A stretch of DNA of 10,017 bases, taken from NCBI GenBank assembly GCA_027011235.1, contig JALVAI010000160.1, forward strand, positions 1 to 10,017, read 5' to 3'. The stretch comes from Desulfobulbaceae bacterium (GTDB lineage: Bacteria > Desulfobacterota > Desulfobulbia > Desulfobulbales > Desulfobulbaceae). Position numbers and translations under genes: made by a program. Each line of letters starts with the position of its first letter. The stretch's first letter is position 1. This document shows positions 6,836-10,017 of this stretch, in pieces. Below the pieces are notes generated by a model. That model was not told the DNA's origin and ran no database searches. It saw only the letters and a list, made by a program, of their open reading frames with translations.

Positions 6836-9800
6836 TCAGTGACCGGTTTTAGCCGGTTGGGTCGATGGAGCAAAGAATTCATATTCATTAAAATCATCCC
6901 ACTGTATGTTGACGGCTGACATGTTTGCAGCGTGCATGGAGTCAAGTATTGTGGACGGCAGGTAGGCAAAGATGGTGTCCACATCCAGGGTAGTGCTGGA
7001 AAAGACCATGCTGCTGAAGTTGGGACTGAAATAGGTTCGCATATTAAAGAATCCAGCCGAACTCACATTATAGGAGGATATGGTCTGGGTGATTGCCATG
7101 TGATGGGGCAGGTCATACATAATGGTGCCTGGAAAATCCACCAGCCAGTTGCCAGCGGTATCGGCCATGATGGACTGTTGTCCGATCTGATTGCCCATGA
7201 CATCGTACAGGGTGAACTCCAGGGTGGTGCCCGGTTCCGCGTGCCCGGTGTAGATGGGTGAGACCGGAATGATGGCTTCCTGCCAGGGAATCTCTGGTAA
7301 TGGATAGATGAAAATATCTTTGATCTCCCTGTCGCCGAACTGCTGATAGGATAGTAATGGGTCGCTGCCGAATCCCGGTACTGGCTCAGGGGTAGGCGGC
7401 ACAATGGGTGGAATAGGCGCTGGTTGCGGTGGCGGTGGATACTGGTAGCCAAAATCCATTGCCCGGTTGTGTTCACCAATGCCAAGGGTCACTGTGGTTG
7501 TGTTGTCATTTACTCCGTCCGGATCAAAGCTGGGCCTGATGCCTGGGGGAAGGGTGTCAGGATTGATACAGATAGTGTGGGTACCGGCGGGCAGGTTGTC
7601 AAAGAGATAGGTGCCGTCGGCATCAGTGGTTGTGGTGGCGTGATAGTCAGGTGTACCATCGCCGTCAAGGTCGACGCCGATACAGACCTGGACACCGGGG
7701 AGCGGAGCCTCTCCGGGATCAAGTACACCGTTGCCGTTTCGGTCATTCCACACCTGGTCACCGATGGAGCCAGAGCCGGTATAGCCGAAATCCTGGTCCA
7801 GATTGATTTCGCCAGCTGTCAGGCTCAGGTGGGTGGTGTTATCCAGAGTGGTATCAGGGTCACCGGCGGGTTGCATGCCGTCAGGCAGGGTGGCCGGATC
7901 AACGGTGATGTCATATTCACCGGCCGGCAGATTGGGGAACAGATAGGTTCCGTCCGGGCCGGTGGTGACGGTCATGGTGTCATCGGCCTGTCCGTCATTG
8001 TCAAAATCACCGGTTATGGTGACAGTGACTCCCGGGATTCCGGCCTCACCCGGGTCTTGGACGCCGTCATTATCGGCGTCATACCAGATGGTATCACCGA
8101 TGGAGCCGGTGCCTTTATAGCCGAAATCCACATCCAGGTTGGCCTCATTGTCGCCAATGGTTACCTGGGCGGTGTTGGTTGATCCCGTGCCATCCAGATC
8201 ATACGTTTCTTCCATGCCGGCGGGCAAGGTGGTGGAATCAACGGTAACGGCATAGGTTCCTGCCGGCAGTTTATCAAAGAGGTAGTGACCGTCCCCGTCG
8301 GTTACCGTGGTCAGGGTATCATCGGCCTGACCATCGCCATCGAGATCACCGACCAGGGTGACCTGGACATTTGCCAGTCCTAATTCGCCCGGGTCCTGTA
8401 CTCCGTTGCCGTTGGCATCATACCAGATGGTATCGCCGATGGTACCGGACTGCTGATAGCCGAAATCCTGATCATTGTTGGCTTCACCAGCTGCCAGGGT
8501 GACATTTGCGGTATTGTCGTTACCGCCGTCCGGGTCAGCGGTGGGCTGCATGCCAGGCGGCAGGGTGTTCGGGTCAACGGTGATGGTGTATTGTCCTTCT
8601 GGCAGGTGACCAAAATGGTATTGGCCATTACTGTCGGTAGTGGTTGTCACTATATCCGGGATGCCATCACCGTTAAAATCTCCGGTAAGGGTGACGGTGA
8701 CCCCGGCAAGACCGGACTCGCCGTTATCTTGGGTGCCGTTGCCATCGGCGTCATTCCAGATGGTGTCGCCAATGGAACCGGTGCCGGTATAGCCGAAATC
8801 CTGGTCCAGGTTGACCAGGGGACTGGTCCCGCCTATGGTTACCTGGGAAGCATTGTCATTACCCCCGTCCGGATCAGCGGTTTGGGTCATGCCGGCAGGT
8901 AAACCGGTCAGGGTGATGGTGTAGTCACCACCATTTAGATTGTCAAAGAGATACTTGCCGTCACTGCCAGTCGTTGTCGTCGCAACGGTGTTGCCGTTTG
9001 CATCAGTCAGGGTGACGGTGACCCCGTTCAGGCCCAGCTCGTCCGGGTCCTGTATGCCGTCGCCGTCGGCATCATACCAGATGGTATCGCCAATGGTGCC
9101 GGTCTGTTGATAGCCGAAGTCCTGATCGTTGTTGGTTTCACCGGCTGCCAGGGTGACGGTTGCGCTATTGTCATTGGTGCCGTCCGGATCAGCGGTGGGC
9201 TGCATACCCGGCGGCAGAGTACTTGGATCAACGGTGATAGTGTAGTTGTCCGCCGGCAGGTTATCAAAATGATAATTGCCGTTTGCGTCGGTTGTCGTGG
9301 TCACCGTGTCAACAACGCCGTCATTATTGAGATCAGCCGTCAGGGTGACGGTGACCCCGGCCAGACCGGTCTCGCCATTATTTTGCGTTCCATCGCCATC
9401 GGCGTCACTCCATATGGTGTCGCCGATAGAGCCGGTGCCGGTATAGCCGAAATCCTGATCCAGGTTGGTTTCGCCACCAGCCAGGGTCAAGGTGGTGGTG
9501 TTATCATTTACACCGTCCGGATCAGCGGTCTGGCTCATGCCGGCCGGCAGGTTGCTGACCGTAATGGTATAGTCACCCGCCTGCAGTTGGTCAAAGAGAT
9601 AGTGGCCGTCGCTGTCAGTGGTCGCAACAACCGTGTCCGGGTTACCGTCACCATCCACATCTCCGGTCAGGGTAACGGTGACCCCGGCCAAGCCAAGTTC
9701 ACCGGGATCCAGGATGCCGTCGTTATCGGCGTCGTACCAGATGGTATCACCGATGGTGCCCTTGGAGTTGTAGCCGAAATCAACATCGTTGTTGACCGGG

Positions 9801-10017
9801 TTGGCCGCATCCAGGGTGACTGAAGCGGAGTTCGGTGTATTGGGTGTTGTCGTATGCGGGTCATCAAGGTCATGGGTCTGGCTGTTACCCGCCGGCAGGG
9901 TGGCGGGATCAACGGCCACTGTGTAATCACCAAGAAAGAGGTTTTCAAAGGAGTAATGGCCGTTTTCATCGGTTGTCGTGGTAATGGTATCATCGGCCTG
10001 GCCATCATGGTCAAGGT
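6836..10017 (-). CDS. Giant SdrD B-like repeat surface protein, C-terminal part (5' end outside window)
   Basis: Only the last 1059 residues are visible; the start lies beyond the right edge. Numbering from the edge, residues 1-85 are the end of one repeat, and seven full repeats of 107-113 residues begin at 86, 195, 306, 413, 524, 637 and 749. Each opens with G-S/T-IGDTIW and an acidic loop such as YDADNDGILDPGE, then VTVTLTG, usually a second DxDxDGxxD loop, a YLFDNLPAG-type segment, and ends in DFGY. This matches SdrD B-like/collagen-binding B-type beta-sandwich repeats whose acidic loops bind calcium in characterised relatives. A proline-rich linker (about 858-885) is followed by a unique C-terminal region, including an Ig-like part near 917-975 (GHAEPGTTLEFTLYDVMGNQ) and an aromatic segment FFNMRTYFSPNF. 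No LPXTG anchor and no RTX nonapeptides are present. A likely cell-surface or secreted adhesin-like protein, and the probable client of the downstream export genes, which start 124 bp further on. Ligand and N-terminus are unknown. Confidence 0.88.
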   Translation of the reverse strand, partial: LDHDGQADDTITTTTDENGHYSFENLFLGDYTVAVDPATLPAGNSQTHDLDDPHTTTPNTPNSASVTLDAANPVNNDVDFGYNSKGTIGDTIWYDADNDGILDPGELGLAGVTVTLTGDVDGDGNPDTVVATTDSDGHYLFDQLQAGDYTITVSNLPAGMSQTADPDGVNDNTTTLTLAGGETNLDQDFGYTGTGSIGDTIWSDADGDGTQNNGETGLAGVTVTLTADLNNDGVVDTVTTTTDANGNYHFDNLPADNYTITVDPSTLPPGMQPTADPDGTNDNSATVTLAAGETNNDQDFGYQQTGTIGDTIWYDADGDGIQDPDELGLNGVTVTLTDANGNTVATTTTGSDGKYLFDNLNGGDYTITLTGLPAGMTQTADPDGGNDNASQVTIGGTSPLVNLDQDFGYTGTGSIGDTIWNDADGNGTQDNGESGLAGVTVTLTGDFNGDGIPDIVTTTTDSNGQYHFGHLPEGQYTITVDPNTLPPGMQPTADPDGGNDNTANVTLAAGEANNDQDFGYQQSGTIGDTIWYDANGNGVQDPGELGLANVQVTLVGDLDGDGQADDTLTTVTDGDGHYLFDKLPAGTYAVTVDSTTLPAGMEETYDLDGTGSTNTAQVTIGDNEANLDVDFGYKGTGSIGDTIWYDADNDGVQDPGEAGIPGVTVTITGDFDNDGQADDTMTVTTGPDGTYLFPNLPAGEYDITVDPATLPDGMQPAGDPDTTLDNTTHLSLTAGEINLDQDFGYTGSGSIGDQVWNDRNGNGVLDPGEAPLPGVQVCIGVDLDGDGTPDYHATTTTDADGTYLFDNLPAGTHTICINPDTLPPGIRPSFDPDGVNDNTTTVTLGIGEHNRAMDFGYQYPPPPQPAPIPPIVPPTPEPVPGFGSDPLLSYQQFGDREIKDIFIYPLPEIPWQEAIIPVSPIYTGHAEPGTTLEFTLYDVMGNQIGQQSIMADTAGNWLVDFPGTIMYDLPHHMAITQTISSYNVSSAGFFNMRTYFSPNFSSMVFSSTTLDVDTIFAYLPSTILDSMHAANMSAVNIQWDDFNEYEFFAPSTQPAKTGH
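7445..10017 (-). repeat. Tandem array of SdrD B-like coding repeats (7 complete, 1 partial)
   Basis: Complete units begin (minus strand) at 9760, 9433, 9100, 8779, 8446, 8107 and 7771 and the last ends near 7445. Unit sizes are 327, 333, 321, 333, 339, 336 and about 327 bp, all multiples of three. A partial unit fills 9761-10017 and continues beyond the window. Units 1, 3 and 5 open with GTIGDTIW and units 2, 4 and 6 with GSIGDTIW, and the linkers between them alternate in the same way, so the array looks built from two-unit blocks. Unit 3 lacks the second acidic loop. DNA similarity is strong around the DFGY/GxIGD junctions. Confidence 0.92.

Noticed and set aside
9107..9823. Plus-strand frame with a repetitive Ile/Val/Gly-rich translation that looks protein-like
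   Set aside because: It is the complement of the SdrD B-like repeats; its periodicity simply mirrors the repeat array.
6836..10017. Giant protein as an RTX-type or LPXTG-anchored protein
   Set aside because: No GGxGxD nonapeptide repeats and no LPXTG-type C-terminal anchor are present in the visible part.

Overview
The window reads almost entirely on the minus strand, from right to left. It holds six genes. Five sit close together or overlap in what looks like one operon, and a giant repeat protein lies just upstream of them. A TolC-like outer-membrane protein, secreted and inner-membrane adaptor proteins, and strings of short-spaced genes show a Gram-negative (two-membrane) bacterium. Moderately high GC and general protein style would fit Desulfobacterota or a marine proteobacterium, but no marker gene settles the taxonomy.

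Layout in transcription order: (1) 10017-6836, the C-terminal 1059 residues of a giant surface-type protein built from SdrD B-like, calcium-site-bearing beta repeats, ending in a proline-rich linker and a unique C-terminal beta domain; (2) 6711-4891, a TolC/OEP-family outer-membrane channel with an N-terminal extension; (3) 4907-3978, an exported HlyD/RND-type periplasmic adaptor; (4) 4030-3725, a small cytosolic DUF3467-like protein that starts inside the adaptor gene; (5) 3719-1872, a fusion of two GAF-like cytosolic domains, one membrane helix and an HlyD adaptor; (6) 1866 to beyond position 1, a fusion of a PqqD/RRE-like N-terminal domain, a polytopic M50 (site-2-protease type) zinc metalloprotease with HELFH and an NP...FDG motif, and an HlyD adaptor. 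The last gene is intact as far as it can be read, but its stop codon lies outside the window.

The set resembles a type I secretion or efflux apparatus (outer-membrane channel plus adaptors), except that no ABC ATPase or RND pump is visible. The inner-membrane position is taken by an intramembrane-type metalloprotease fused to an adaptor and by a GAF-sensor adaptor. The giant repeat protein immediately upstream is the obvious candidate client. My working inference is an export, processing or surface-display system for that protein, in which a PqqD-like domain recognises a peptide, the M50 domain cleaves or passes it, and the adaptors dock onto the TolC-like channel. The families are seen in the sequence. 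The joint function is inference.

No tRNA, rRNA, CRISPR, insertion sequence or clear rho-independent terminator was found. The only intergenic stretch of note is the 124 bp between the giant protein and the TolC-like gene.
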